64,000 bases of DNA from Malania oleifera (lineage: Eukaryota; Streptophyta; Magnoliopsida; Santalales; Ximeniaceae): contig NC_080420.1 of NCBI RefSeq assembly GCF_029873635.1, positions 51,475,457 through 51,539,456 of the forward strand, in the 5' to 3' direction. Position 1 is the stretch's first letter; every line of letters starts with the position of its first letter. Positions 11,706 to 63,659 of the stretch are shown here, in pieces. Position numbers and translations under genes: made by a program. The notes beneath the pieces are model-generated. The model did not search any database and had not been told where the DNA came from. It worked only from the letters and a program-made list of their open reading frames with translations.

Positions 11706-14360
11706 TCAGTGCGAAGGTCCAGCTGCATCCCCAGGTTGGGTCCTTCTCGGACATCTTGTGCGGTTATGTCCTTCGTGACGGCATATGCTACACGTGATAT
11801 GTTTCCGACCTTCCCGAGCATCCATCTCGTTATGTATACATGAGCTCCTAGGCCGACCTTTATGTCTAGCGTATGCAGGATTTGCCTGCAAGTTTGGCGA
11901 AGAGCAAGTTAGCCAATATGCCTCATGCATGATTGGATAAAATTCTGCAGCATATGTTGCATAGTGCTCGGCAGTGCTCCAATATGGCTCAACAAACTGG
12001 CTCGCATTTAGCCGTGTCTCTGTACAGGCTGCAAGAAGGTGCGAGCAGGGATAGTGTAAAGATTGCCACTTCCCGCAGGAGCATTCGTGCCTCTGGATGC
12101 TCAAAGTTTGGACATTGTCTCCTTTATGGGGTCCCCGCTGCACGGTCGTGATGCTAAAAGTACCCCTAGACCGGTTGAACGTCGTGACTCGTTGTCCGGT
12201 CACCTTCAGCTTCCTTCTTTCCATCGATAGCAATATATGCGGAGTTAACGTATTTCCTACAGATATTGCGTTACGAGCAGACTCCCGTCAGCTATTGAAG
12301 TAATGTGCAACGCGATAAAATGTTAGTTGCACGAGAGCCGTTATGGGAAGGCTACGTGCGCCTTTTAGGACGGCGTTGAAACATTCGACCAGGTTGGTGG
12401 TCATGTTTCCATACCTCTTTCCACCGTCGTGGCACTGAGTCCACATATGAGGAGGGATCTGATCGAAGAACGACTTGGCTGGCTCTCCACCCTCGTCAAA
12501 TATCCTCTCCATCCAGGTGTCAAATTTTCTCACCTGATGCTCCCTTCCGGCTCGCTCAACCATTCGCTTCATATTGACACTCTGCACTTTCATATTAAAG
12601 TTGCTGACGACATGTCGAAGGCAAAATCGGTGGTGCGCACGTGGTGGTTGCCAATCAGGATTGTGCTGCATCGCTGCGATAATCCCTAGATGTCGATCTG
12701 ATATGAGGCAAATGTCATCCCTGTCGGTAATCAAACGCAGAGAACATAGAAACCAATTCCATGTGTCGAGGCTTTCCTCTTGCACAATAGCGAAAGCAAG
12801 GGGAAATATTTGCCTATTTGCATTGGGGCACGTCGCAACAAGGAGTTTGCCCTTGTACTTACCGTACAAGTGTGTCCCGTCCACACATATAACGGGAGGG
12901 CAGTGACGAAAACCCTGAATAGATGCTGCAAAAGACCAAAATACAGATACGAAGGTTGCACTGTTAGTGCTACCTGGAACCGGAGTTGACCTCCACCTGA
13001 CTGTAGTCCCAGGATTGTACGCGCGCATCGCTTCCATCCACTTCTGTAACGTTTCATACGATTTCTCCCAATCATAGAAGACTTGGGCTATTGCCTTCTG
13101 TTTGCCCAACCAAACCTTTTTATAAGATATTGAATACCTGAATCGACGATCAATTAACTCCTTCAATGTAGCGATCGAAGTCGACGCATCTCCCCTGATC
13201 ATATTCACTATCTCCCCAACAATGAGGGATGACGTGATTTGGTTATGGTCCTGCGATATAAGTTCATTCAGACACGTATGCGGACCACTATATTAGGTGA
13301 TTTCAAAAAAACAGTGTATCATCCGATACATGGCACGCAATCTCCACGCGCAATTGTGGTCCTTACGCCTAGCAACCCACAACTCAAGAGTAGATCGCAC
13401 CACATGGAAGTCATGGTGGGTGCGAGCGTGATATATTCGCACTGCGGCGATCAGCTGATCCTTCGAGCCGAAGAGCATCCCCTTACTCAACTCAGAGGAT
13501 TCTTCCTAACGAGTGACGCGTATGGGAAGCTCATCGACCGCAGTTAAATCTGCAGCAGCTAGGTCAATATGACCGTACATCGGAAGCTCGCCGATGAATT
13601 GCGCGTCAAACGTTGCCTCGTCCGTGTCATGGTGAGGTAAGTTCACATCATCAGGGATATCATTTAACCCTTCACCTATTTCCTGCTCGTGCATGTGTTC
13701 GTCTTCAATATGAACATCATTCGTAATGTTCATGCCCTCGTCCAATGCTTCGTTCGCAATGGCAAACAACGATGCTGGTACCGCACTCGGGACGTCTTCG
13801 CAACCTCCCTGCGAAAACATCTAAGGAATAGGTGCTTCGTACTCCGACGGCTGGAATGACGATCCCGGATATTCATTAAAATCGACCGTGGACATAGCAC
13901 GAACCTCCCCACCAACATCGACGTGATGTGTTTGTTCGGTGCCTTCACCGACTTCACCCAATTGGTCCGCGGGCTCATATGGTTGCCTAACTGCAATTAC
14001 ACCTACTTGAGGAATAGTCTCAACATACAATTGCATCGTCAAATATGTCTCACCGACACAGTGTGCGTCCAATACAATGCGCAACCCATAATCATCTAAT
14101 ATCGGAACAGCCTCGTAGAACGCTGTATTATTTAACTCTCGCGTAGGGTATCTTGCGGTCACCCGCAATGCATATTGATCTGGATCAATATGCAAATATT
14201 TATATATCTTCGTATATAATTTACTTAATTTACACCTACGGCCAATTCGAATAAGTCAAACTGGCCGACTACTATACCTAACATCATCTAATGCCGTTAT
14301 AATGTTCCCCCCTATATATAAAAATACCGTGACTGGATCACTGCTTGAGCTTCCTGCCAT
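11706..14360 (-). pseudogene. MULE transposase, single frame with five internal stops
   Basis: From ATG 14360 to stop 11706 there is one 885-codon frame with no frameshift. In order: an N-terminal region (MAGSSSSDPVTVFLYIGG, then KLSKLYTKIYKYL); an acidic linker; a MuDR-type DNA-binding region (GMLFGSKDQLIAAVRIYH, NCAWRLRAMYRMI); the DDE transposase core (VICVDGTHLYGKYKGKLL with the first Asp, then ICLISDRHLGI with the second Asp); a SWIM zinc finger (CSCGKWQSLHYPCSHLLAAC, CxCx..CxH); and a C-terminal CCHC knuckle (CSICRHEGHNRTRC). In-frame stops lie at 14256 (TGA), 13821 (TAG), 13506 (TAG), 13293 (TAA) and 12288 (TGA). Each is one C-to-T step from Arg or Gln. It is dead as a single protein but structurally complete. 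Confidence 0.95.
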
Positions 14361-17149
14361 TTAGATCGGCGATCGGGAAATAAAACAAGCCTACGCAAGA
14401 AAAAATTGAATGTATAAGTGATGTGTAAATGAGACGAAATAACTAATAACTATAAACCAAATAGATGTATACAAATTCTAATGAATGAATGAACTTAGAG
14501 TTTAGACCTAACTTTCCCACCAAGAAAATAAATAGATGAATTCAGCATCTATGAATGAACAACATGAATATGTATTGATTTTCCCCATATGAAATATACT
14601 TCAGATTTTCCCAAAATTGTAATTCAACTTAGAATCCAAAGAACTATGAAATAGTGCTCTTAAGAGTAATTTTTCCAAAATGGTACTTCGTACTCTGCCT
14701 CATTATGGGTTGGGTTGCCACTTAATTTGAAGTTCAATTTTGTTAAGTAGCCTTTTGAGGATTCATTGCTAATCCAAACAACCATACTCAAACGAGTTGA
14801 AGGGATCTTTTGGAAAAATGTTACTTACGACGCATAACTGTTCCATTCATGAAATGGGAATGGGATTGTCTTATGGCAAGTACTTTAAAATGTGAACACT
14901 ACATTTATATCGATATATTGGTGAAAAATACATAAATTCAGGGAGGAGTCTTCTACGGTCTGAGGATTCTAATGATGGTCAGCTGTTCAAGCACCTTTGT
15001 TTTTTGGGAGTTTATGTGCAGTGTAGGAGTTGCCTCTATTTATGTATTCGTTATAGCCATTATTCTATTACATAGGATGGACTAATGACAGAGGATGGGT
15101 GAGATAACCTTTCATAGCTACAGCTGTGATTCTGTTAACATTGCCTCCGTGTATGTGATTTTGGGTGAGTTAGAATTTAGTAGATTGTTGGAAACCAAGT
15201 AGTAGGCTTGTGAGTATTGGTGAACAAAATACAAAAGAAATTTAGGCTATGAGCTTGGAGAACTAAGAAAACTCTTCACTCAAAGAGAACTTGTCAAACC
15301 TTGCCCACATGATCATCTGAGTCTAGGAGAGGGAGAACTCATTGATGTCCAGACAGCAATTCACATTATAGCTGGATTCTTGAGTAGGCAGACAAAGAGG
15401 TAATAAATTTTATTTTATTTTCATAGCCTACACACACACATCCCCAAAGCAACATTTTTTTCATACCTTACACACACACATACATATATATATATAAGTA
15501 TAGAAAAAATCCCACCCAAAATACTAGTGTCAAAAACATGTTTTAACATTCTTCTCGAGATGGGTTAAAATTGGAGTCTCATGAAATTGAGAAAGCGTAG
15601 CATCGAACAATATATATATATATGAATCATTGTGCTGTGCTGGTCCTAATTTTTTTTTTATTAGTTTTTTGAAGAACCAATTCATAAATCTAAAAATAAA
15701 ATAAAACTATTTAGTTAAAGATTAGAAAAGTGAACAAGAAAACATATTATATAAATATGTTTCTTTATGTGGTCATTTTTCAGTTTTTATTTTCAATTTT
15801 TAACTGTTTATGAAAAAAATTGAAATATAATTCAAATTAAGATATATATATATATATATTAAAAAAATTATAAAAGCAATAATATAATATTTTTCACAAA
15901 TTTTCAATTGTCATGTAAAAAAAAGATTTTATTATAAAATAAATTTGGGTAGTACAACAATTAATTAAAATAATTATAATAAATTGTATTTTTATTTTTA
16001 TAATGTTTTTATTATATATTATTTGTAATTTTATTTTTTAATTATATATTTAAAATATCAATTGATTTAAAAATAATACATAAATATTATTTAATTAAAA
16101 AAATTAAGTTATATTAATTTACATAAATATTAACCAAACATATTGTCAAATTTTAATTTTTCAAGTAGCCCTAAATTAACTGGAGAAAAGAAAAGAATAA
16201 AGGGAAGAGAAAAGTCTAAGGATGTGTTCAATGTTTAGAAAATAATTCTCAATTTTCAGATTCTTCTTTTGTACATTATAAACATATCACATTTTTTTTT
16301 TTTTTTTTAGTTCTTTAGCATTAATATGAGAGTCAGAATTCTTTATTTTAAAATTTTCAACATAATTATTAATAACCTGGAAAATAAGGTATAAGATCCT
16401 ACGATCTTATACATATGACAATACCATTTATAATTACAATGTGCACTCACATTAATTCAAAGCATCAATTAAAACCATACAATTTACATGTTATTGAAAA
16501 ACTTTAGTAGATGTGCTCAATTATATTAAAAACAGTACAACAAAATTTAAGAATTGAATAACAAAATTTCCCATTTTGAAAGTAAACCATATGATCTAAT
16601 TATAATTGCACAATTATATTCAAAATAGTAGAAGGAAATTCAACAAATTTAGTGAGTGGAGGAAACTTCAACAATTTCTAGGGCAGGAAACACAATGCAT
16701 TTTACAATGAAATAACAATCCAAAAAAATTAAATAAATATTAAACAACAGTTTGAATGGAAAAATTAAATATTATCAGCAAAAAATTAAATTCAAATACC
16801 CAAACAATGAAATACAAATAAAATATTATCAGCAAAACAATTAAATTTATATACCAAAACAATGAAATACAAACCTTAAGAGTAATGTTTGTCCACGAAT
16901 CTTTTAACACAAATCACAAACTCTTTCTTGGATTATCAAAGCTTTCGATGAAATCAAAATAATGTAAAAATGTAAGCACTGAACATGGTAAACAAAACTT
17001 ACCCCATCTCTTTATATAGCTTTTGATTTGATGAAGCCCGCAACGGTCACCTGCTCCGGAGTCTTCCTTCAACGGTCACCTGCTCGACTCTCAGCAACAG
17101 GTACTCTGTTCGCACAAGAAAGGAGGAAGAACGGGCGATGTTATTCTGA
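14361..17149. other. Non-coding MULE interior, right (AT-rich)
   Basis: No gene recognised. 15640-16160 is very AT-rich with (TA)n runs near 15486, 15611 and 15842 and a T-run near 16291. The segment must contain the transposase promoter, upstream of 14360 on the minus strand. Near 17040-17090 the 16-base string CAACGGTCACCTGCTC occurs twice. Confidence 0.5.
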
Positions 17150-17153
17150 AGCA

Positions 17154-17415
17154 AATCTCGCTACTTGGAGTAGCGAGATTTGCCACGCGTCAAAAGTCGG
17201 GTGGAGGTAATTCAAAAGGCAGTTGGCAGAGCATTAATTATATCAAAAAAATCTCGCTACTCCAAGTAGCGAGATTTACCACGCGTCAAATGGTGGTTGG
17301 CAGAGCTTTACCACGCGTCGAAAGGCGGCTGGCAGAGCATTAAGTCTTCCAATTAAATCTCGCTACTCCAAGTAGCGAGATTTGGTAAAATATCGCTACT
17401 TGGAGTACCGAGATT
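17154..17415. repeat. Right palindrome array of the MULE (four 27-bp copies)
   Basis: Palindromes of the same family as the left array lie at 17154-17180, 17250-17276, 17356-17382 and 17389-17415. The outer pair is 33 bp apart, exactly mirroring the outer pair at the left end. The inner copies are spaced 96-106 bp and linked by CACGCGTC and GGCAGAGC motifs, unlike the 65-bp unit on the left. Confidence 0.9.
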
Positions 17416-17503
17416 ACGTCAGAGTCATTCTGGGAAATTCTTCCCAGAATGAGGTATTATTTAATATATTTTTTTTTAAAAAAGTTAAAATCGGAAAAAA
17501 CTC
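17353..17503 (-). repeat. Right terminal inverted repeat of the MULE
   Basis: Reverse complement of the left TIR, ending CGGAAAAAACTC. It carries only scattered substitutions, for example a CGGTAC/CGCTAC difference in the outermost palindrome. Confidence 0.9.
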
Positions 17504-17513
17504 CTCTAGAATG
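17504..17513. repeat. Right 10-bp target-site duplication of the MULE
   Basis: CTCTAGAATG, identical to 5685-5694. Confidence 0.95.
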
Positions 17514-18092
17514 CCCTTCATTGTTGCAATCTCCTTCACTGTGTTTGTTGGTCCGACCACTGTTCATAGGACATGGGTCCTTCTCAGGGATGAGAATTGA
17601 GGGTTGTCCAAAGACCTCACCGTGTCTCTCCATATTTTGTCTCGCACAACATCTAGTCTGCCAACTTGGAGAGTTGGATATGGAAAAATTACTAGCCACT
17701 CTCAACCCTTAAGATGCTAACCTTATATGACAACTATCTCACTCATGCTTACAAGTTTGCTGCTATGTTGGCTTGCAGTGCAAAAAGATCAAGCTAATCT
17801 CCGTGATGCATGGGGATCTCAATCCCATTCAAGAAGGTGATCCTCTCAACAATATTTGTGTTGCATAGAGCCACCATGGCATTTTGTTCCTTATGTGACT
17901 AAAAAATGCTGCAAATTGATGTTGGTAAAATTTGAGCAGATCAATGTGAGCAGAGGTCTGAGGCATTTGCCTAATTTTTGTACCTAGACGATAACCTACA
18001 AACATAGTTACTCTGGAAAAGGTTCTAGTAATGGTCTTCCAATGCTTGAGTGAATAGGGAGTCAAATGACATTGCACAGCTTTTCCATAGAA
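17514..18092 (-). mobile_element. Probable 5' part of the Ty3/gypsy element, right of the MULE
   Basis: A minus-strand frame from about 17705 runs open into the MULE insertion site. Removing the MULE and one target copy leaves it open into the left flank, where the gag pieces lie. I do not recognise a specific gag motif in this part, so its assignment rests on continuity alone. No LTR boundary was found. Confidence 0.4.
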
Positions 18093-18292
18093 GTCAAATT
18101 TTTTTTTTTTTGTTGGTTCAATTGTTGTTTAATTTCATGTAAATAAGAACATTAAGCAAATGAACGATTGGCCCTTTGAATTTACTCACCCCTAATTAAG
18201 CTAGGTGACAGCGACATCTTGTTAGGCTGACCAACTAACCAAGGTGACATGATGGCTCACCATCTTCCTTTTTTGTTAAATATCATCAAAAG

Positions 18293-19209
18293 TAGGGTTT
18301 TGCAAACAGTTAGTATGATGAGTTTAGTGAACTAAGCGAATTCACCAAAACAAAAACAAAATAATTCAATTAACCAATTGTTCTAACCGAAGCAAACTGG
18401 ATTGCTTTGCAAAACCGAAATGTTCACCCACCGAATATTACTTCGATTATTTCGATCAACATAAATTAACCTATATCACATTCCTTAATCCTCGATGCTA
18501 AAATTCTTTTTACATTTAGAAAATAAGTGTTGAAAAACATTTGCAAAAAATAAAGTAAAATTTTGCCGCAATAAAAAAATCAATACTACCTTTGGAGTGG
18601 CGATGGACTCGTTGGCAACTGGCGGTGGAAAACTGGCGAGTGGGACGAAGAACTGGTGATGATAAATCTAATGATTGATGATTCTAAATTTCTGATTTGC
18701 AAATCTAGATTCAAGGCAAATGGGACCTAAAGGCAGTCCCACTTAGGTGGAGGCACAGAGGGTAGCCAAGGGACCTACCACCCCAATGTGTAAGATGAGA
18801 GGACAGAATACCATCACTTCAAAGCAGGTGGATGCGTGCAGCACATTAGAGGGTTAGTAGAGGTTACTGCATTAGGAATTGAGAAAGTGAAATGTTTAGG
18901 ATTACTGAAGGGGCAGTGAGGCTGAAGATTGAAAGTTGAGAGGGGCTCGACAATAATTTAAACATGTATTATGATATATATATACATGTTTAAATCATTA
19001 TCGAGCCCCTATATATATATATATATATATATATATGGGTTAATTCGATTAACCGAATAAATACAAACTTAAACCAAACCAATAACTGAACAACCAAACT
19101 TCTTAAAAACCTATACCAACTAACCAAATTTAAAATAGAATGAATCGATTTAACCTAAATTGATCAGTTCAGTCAATTAAATCGGTTCACATAATAATGC
19201 TCAAGCCTA
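18293..19209. mobile_element. hAT-type non-autonomous element, copy 1 (oldest-looking)
   Basis: It begins TAGGGTTTTGCAAAC and ends ATGCTCAAGCCTA, close to the ends of the other three family members. The flanks ATCAAAAG (18285-18292) and ATCAAAAA (19210-19217) form an 8-bp duplication with one mismatch. Subterminal regions are rich in AACCG/CGGTT-type words. The interior (18590-18940) is more GC-rich, and a strong hairpin lies at 18941-19010. No transposase is encoded. Confidence 0.75.
18941..19010. repeat. 70-bp near-perfect hairpin
   Basis: The arm AGGGGCTCGACAATAATTTA (continuing to 18968) pairs with 18983-19010 over 28 bp with two mismatches, around a 14-base AT loop. It is followed by a (TA)n tract. 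It could be a tiny foldback element nested in the hAT copy, or a hairpin-RNA source. Confidence 0.85.
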
Positions 19210-19628
19210 ATCAAAAATGAAATTGCAAGAGCTAAATAGTTTGGAAAATTTTCAGTTATGTTCTTGAAAGTGTAATGAATTTGTACTTTTTTGTGATTTT
19301 AATTTTTAAGTACTTCAATTGAATTCAAATGAGTGTGTATTTCGTTTTTTAGATGTAAAATCATAAATAAATGAAAAGAAAAATAAAAATAACATTTACT
19401 TACATAATTTTGCATATAAAAAAAATATACCACTCATTGAACTGAAAACCTAAACGTAAGCCTGGCCTACTTTTAACAATATTAATAAATATGGTCATTA
19501 GTTCTTAGTCAATACAAAAAGAATAATTATCTTCAAACATGGCTATTGTGAACAAGCAGATCATAGCTTTCAAATTTTGAAATACAATTTGGAGAGAAAA
19601 ATATATATATATATATGTACGCAGCAAC

Positions 19629-60069
<40,441 letters not shown>

Positions 60070-61568
60070 TTCTGGTTTCTGGCTCCGATTGCCTTTCCTC
60101 CTTTGTGCTCTTTCTTCTTCTTTGTCGTGCAAGCGATGCCTGGATAAAATTTGAGATTATGCTTAGAACATGTTGATGGGGATATTCGCTTGGAACGTAT
60201 GACGCGCCCTTTTTTTTATGCTTTTGTTCTTGTTTTTGGATGATCTCTCTCTCCATTTTTAACAGCTATAAAAACTGGCAGAAATTACAAAAATAATAAA
60301 AAATTAAAAACTAATTTCCTATTTAACTAACAATATAAAATTAAAATAAATTTTAAATTTTTCATTAAAAATTACTCATTTTCATCTTTAAACCAACTAA
60401 TAATATTAAAATACAATTAAAATAATAAAATTGGGACATAACACACATTAAAAATACAATAATACAATAATAAAAATTTTATTATAATTATTATACTTTT
60501 AAATTTTACTGTACAATACAATTTTATTGGACACGACATTTGAAAAATACTAAAAATATTTCGTAATTGGTTTTATTGTTATTTTTTAAAATTTATGTAT
60601 ATTTTTATTTTCATCATATTTGAATTCATATGATCATTTTGTTTTAATTTTAATTTAAAAGTCCATAAAAAACTATTTTTAGATTTTAAAATTTCTGACA
60701 ATTGGTTGTCAAAACAATGAAAATCATAAAATGTGATTTCTGATTTTTTTTTTTTTTTTACAAACAATTGGAATCAACAACAGAACTAGAAAAATGACAA
60801 CATAAAAAAAATACATTTTTATAATATGTTTTTTACTATGTAAAAACAGAAACAAAAAACTAAAACCAACAAAGATACCAAACAGTCCCTAAACTTCTAG
60901 TCTGCAACATAAGAGCCCTAAACTTTAATTTTTTTATGTTTTCATTCTCACTAATGATTTGATTAAACTTAGTGCTATGTTGTCTTATATGAAATCTCAA
61001 AAAGAAGATATTTGCACTAATACATCAAAATTGAATAAACTAAATTAATCAAAACAATTTGATTAATTATGAAAAATCTGATCAATTCAACTTGTTTAAT
61101 ATGGCCTTCGAAAAATTTTAAATTTGTTCTTAGTTCAATTAACAAAAAAATTGTAATTGGTTAACTAAATTGACCAAATTATCTAATATGTGGGTGTGTT
61201 TTAATAAATATATAAACATTGACAAAAATATATTAAAAATATATGTTAATTAACCAAATCAATAAATTGGCTAACCAATTAATCATAAACATTTCATTTA
61301 GCATATATTCAAGTGATACAAATTAATTCATTCTAGGCTTAGGTTAACCTCAATATGCTCTTTGTAACCAATTTAGTGTTTTATTCAAATTGCATGTTAT
61401 CATAATTATTGGTAGGTCAAGAATATGGTACAATTATAGGAAAAAGGCTAAAGGGCCTCTCTTGCACTCTCCTACCTTTAGTTAGGAGGTTGTAACCACC
61501 TTTTACCTTTCTAGTACGACAAGCTATTACCTCTATATGGTTATATAAGCAATGGTCTTAGTGGACTC
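60070..61568. other. Upstream region of the DUF3326 gene
   Basis: 60070-60260 is the likely 5' UTR with a possible uORF (ATG at 60256). 60270-61100 is very AT-rich; the string CCAAACAGTCCCTAAA near 60877 resembles the end of a small DNA element. No confident TATA box or other gene. Confidence 0.45.
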
Positions 61569-61576
61569 CTAGTATC

Positions 61577-62450
61577 TAGGGGTGAGCATAATTCGGGGAA
61601 ACCCGAATTAACCGAATTAACCAATCAATTTCGGTCGGTTCGGTTCGGTTCGGTTAACAAATAGGGGTCTATCGGTTCGGTTATGGGTTCTCTTAATTTC
61701 GGGTAATCAGTTATCAGGTCGGTTATGAAAAAATTTAATTCGGTTAACCGAATTACCCGAATTAAGAATTAATTAAAATTTAAATATAAAATAGATATAT
61801 ATTATATGCTAGGGTCCTCTCCTTTGTGCCAGATGGCCCCGACTAGCCAACTGTTCATGTCCTCTCATCTGCGTCGCAGCTTCTCGATGACTTTATCTCG
61901 GACCCTTAGTTTTCCTTCTCCAGTTCTCCTTCAAAGTCTACTCTGCGCCACAGCCTCTCCAGTCTCCCCTCTCGATCTCGGACCTCAGTTCTCCTTCTCC
62001 TTCAGATTTCAGTCCTTCTTCTATTTCCCTCCGCCAGACTTAGCAGGCAGTCCTTCTCCACTTCTCCCTCTCCCTCTTCGCAAATTGTCTCTTCAATCTT
62101 TGTTGCTTTGCTTGAGGCTCAGGCCCTAAGCGTCGGCGGCTAAGCCCCTCTTCCCACTTCCCACTTCCCAGTTCTCTGTTCTCGTCCTGATCCCGATCCC
62201 AAATCCCTCTTCCAATAGCTGGATGGATCGATTCAGTGACTCAAGTACATATTCCATTCTTTAATAATTAACTTTAATTATTTCGGTTAGATTCGGTTAA
62301 CCGAATTACCCGAAAAGGATTTCGGTCTGGTTTGGTTCGGGTAGCTCTCTTTGTTCGGTCGGTTGGGTTAACAGAATTTATTAATCGAAATTTTCATTTA
62401 ATTCAGTTAATTAACCGAATCTGACCGAACCGACCGTTTGCTCACCCCTA
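61577..62450. mobile_element. hAT-type non-autonomous element, copy 4
   Basis: TAGGGGTGAGCA...TGCTCACCCCTA ends with a perfect 8-bp target duplication CTAGTATC (61569-61576, 62451-62458). The C/T-rich interior (about 61806-62240) has a 107-codon open frame rich in Ser, Leu and Pro, with no known domain; it looks like captured exon/UTR DNA. Subterminal regions are dense in CGGTT/AACCG. Confidence 0.93.
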
Positions 62451-62458
62451 CTAGTATC

Positions 62459-63659
62459 TACACTTGTACACCCTATACATTACCATGTATTAGTTGGCAC
62501 CCAACTCGCAATCCAATGCGCGCACTACACTATTAGGATTTAACTTTGAACTATTAACAATAGAAGGTGGCTCCATGTTTCCTTGTTGGTCCTAGTCAGG
62601 AGGTGATTTGTAGAGATTCGAACCAGGAAAATAAGGAAATTAAATAAGAAAAGGAAAAGGGGGATTACCGATCTTAGAATTTAGGAAATGGTCTTAAAAA
62701 GGCATCTGGAGAAATGCATGAGTTTGATGGAAATTCTAAGGTTTCATCATTGATCTTTTTTATAAAAAAAAATCAATAGAATTTTTAAAAATAATTTTTA
62801 GCTCTAAAAGCATTTTTATAGGTGGAGAATCCAAATCACTAATCCTAAGAACAAGTGTCCAAGTAGGCATTCTTTGGTCACATTGTTGACACCAGACCCG
62901 AGTGGCCCATTTTAAACCAACAAGTTTAGTGACCATTTTAAAAACAAAGTAAGAAAAAAAAAACCCAATCCATTAGATTCCAAACATAACTTTTATTTTT
63001 GGAAACGAAGTCACCACTTTATTTAAATTTGGATAAGTAAAAAAAAAAATGGAAAACCCTTTTTTGAGTTTGAGTTCATGAGTACATTTGGGAATAGAGA
63101 AGATAACCTGTTAATTTCTTAGTTAAGGAATTAACTAACTATCACCCTATCAACACCTGTTCTAAGGATGGTTACCACACTTATAATGTGTGTGTATATG
63201 TCTAGTTAAAGGCAAATGTTTTTTAAAATCAAGTTTTTAGAAAATTTGCATTAAAGTAGAAGTAGGCAGAGATGGTCGACCACCCCTAGAGACCAATCAA
63301 ATGTGCCTGGCTCCTGAGTTAGGCTGATTAGGCAACTCTCATTGGCGGTCGTTTACCATGGCAGAATGCAAATCCCTTTTTATTTTATTTAGAAAAAATT
63401 GTAAATGACTCCAAATCCTTGAAAAGGTATTCATAGGGTCTATGCAGAGGAGAAAGCCCCATAAAAGACCCTATTAATTTTGCTACCTTTCCAATTTTAT
63501 TTATTTTTCATTAAACACAAAACACAACAAAAAGAAATGAAAACATTTTTTTAGTGTTTTTTTTTTTTCTTTTAGTTTTTGCTAGACCTACATTACATAG
63601 GTTGTCTACGTTCCTTCAAAGAGGGATTAAACCACTATAGTTCCCAAAATCATTTTCAA
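62459..63659. other. Intergenic stretch, possible LTR start
   Basis: No gene. TGTTGACACCAGACCCGAGT at about 62885 resembles the start of some plant LTRs, but no matching end or primer site is visible. Confidence 0.3.

Larger units (their letters stand above)
5695..17503 (-). mobile_element. Mutator-like element (MULE) with transposase and PMD cargo gene
   Basis: The 11,809-bp element is bounded by inverted ends beginning GAGTTTTTTCCG, with a perfect 10-bp target duplication on both sides. In order it holds a left TIR with four palindromes, a 149-bp tandem array (8289-8800), a PMD-domain gene (11335-9091, minus), a MULE transposase gene (14360-11706, minus), a long AT-rich non-coding part, and a right TIR with four palindromes. 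Both genes are disabled by nonsense codons but show no frameshift. It sits inside a Ty3/gypsy element, so it is the younger of the two. The TIRs and target duplication are well preserved, which suggests a moderately recent insertion whose genes then decayed. Confidence 0.93.

Noticed and set aside
60070..60132. An in-frame 21-codon N-terminal extension of exon 1
   Set aside because: No ATG opens it (the first codon would be TTG), so the ATG at 60069 was kept as start.
61806..62129. A 107-codon Ser/Leu/Pro-rich frame with a signal-like N-terminus
   Set aside because: Inside a hAT element, with no domain and low complexity; treated as cargo, not a gene.
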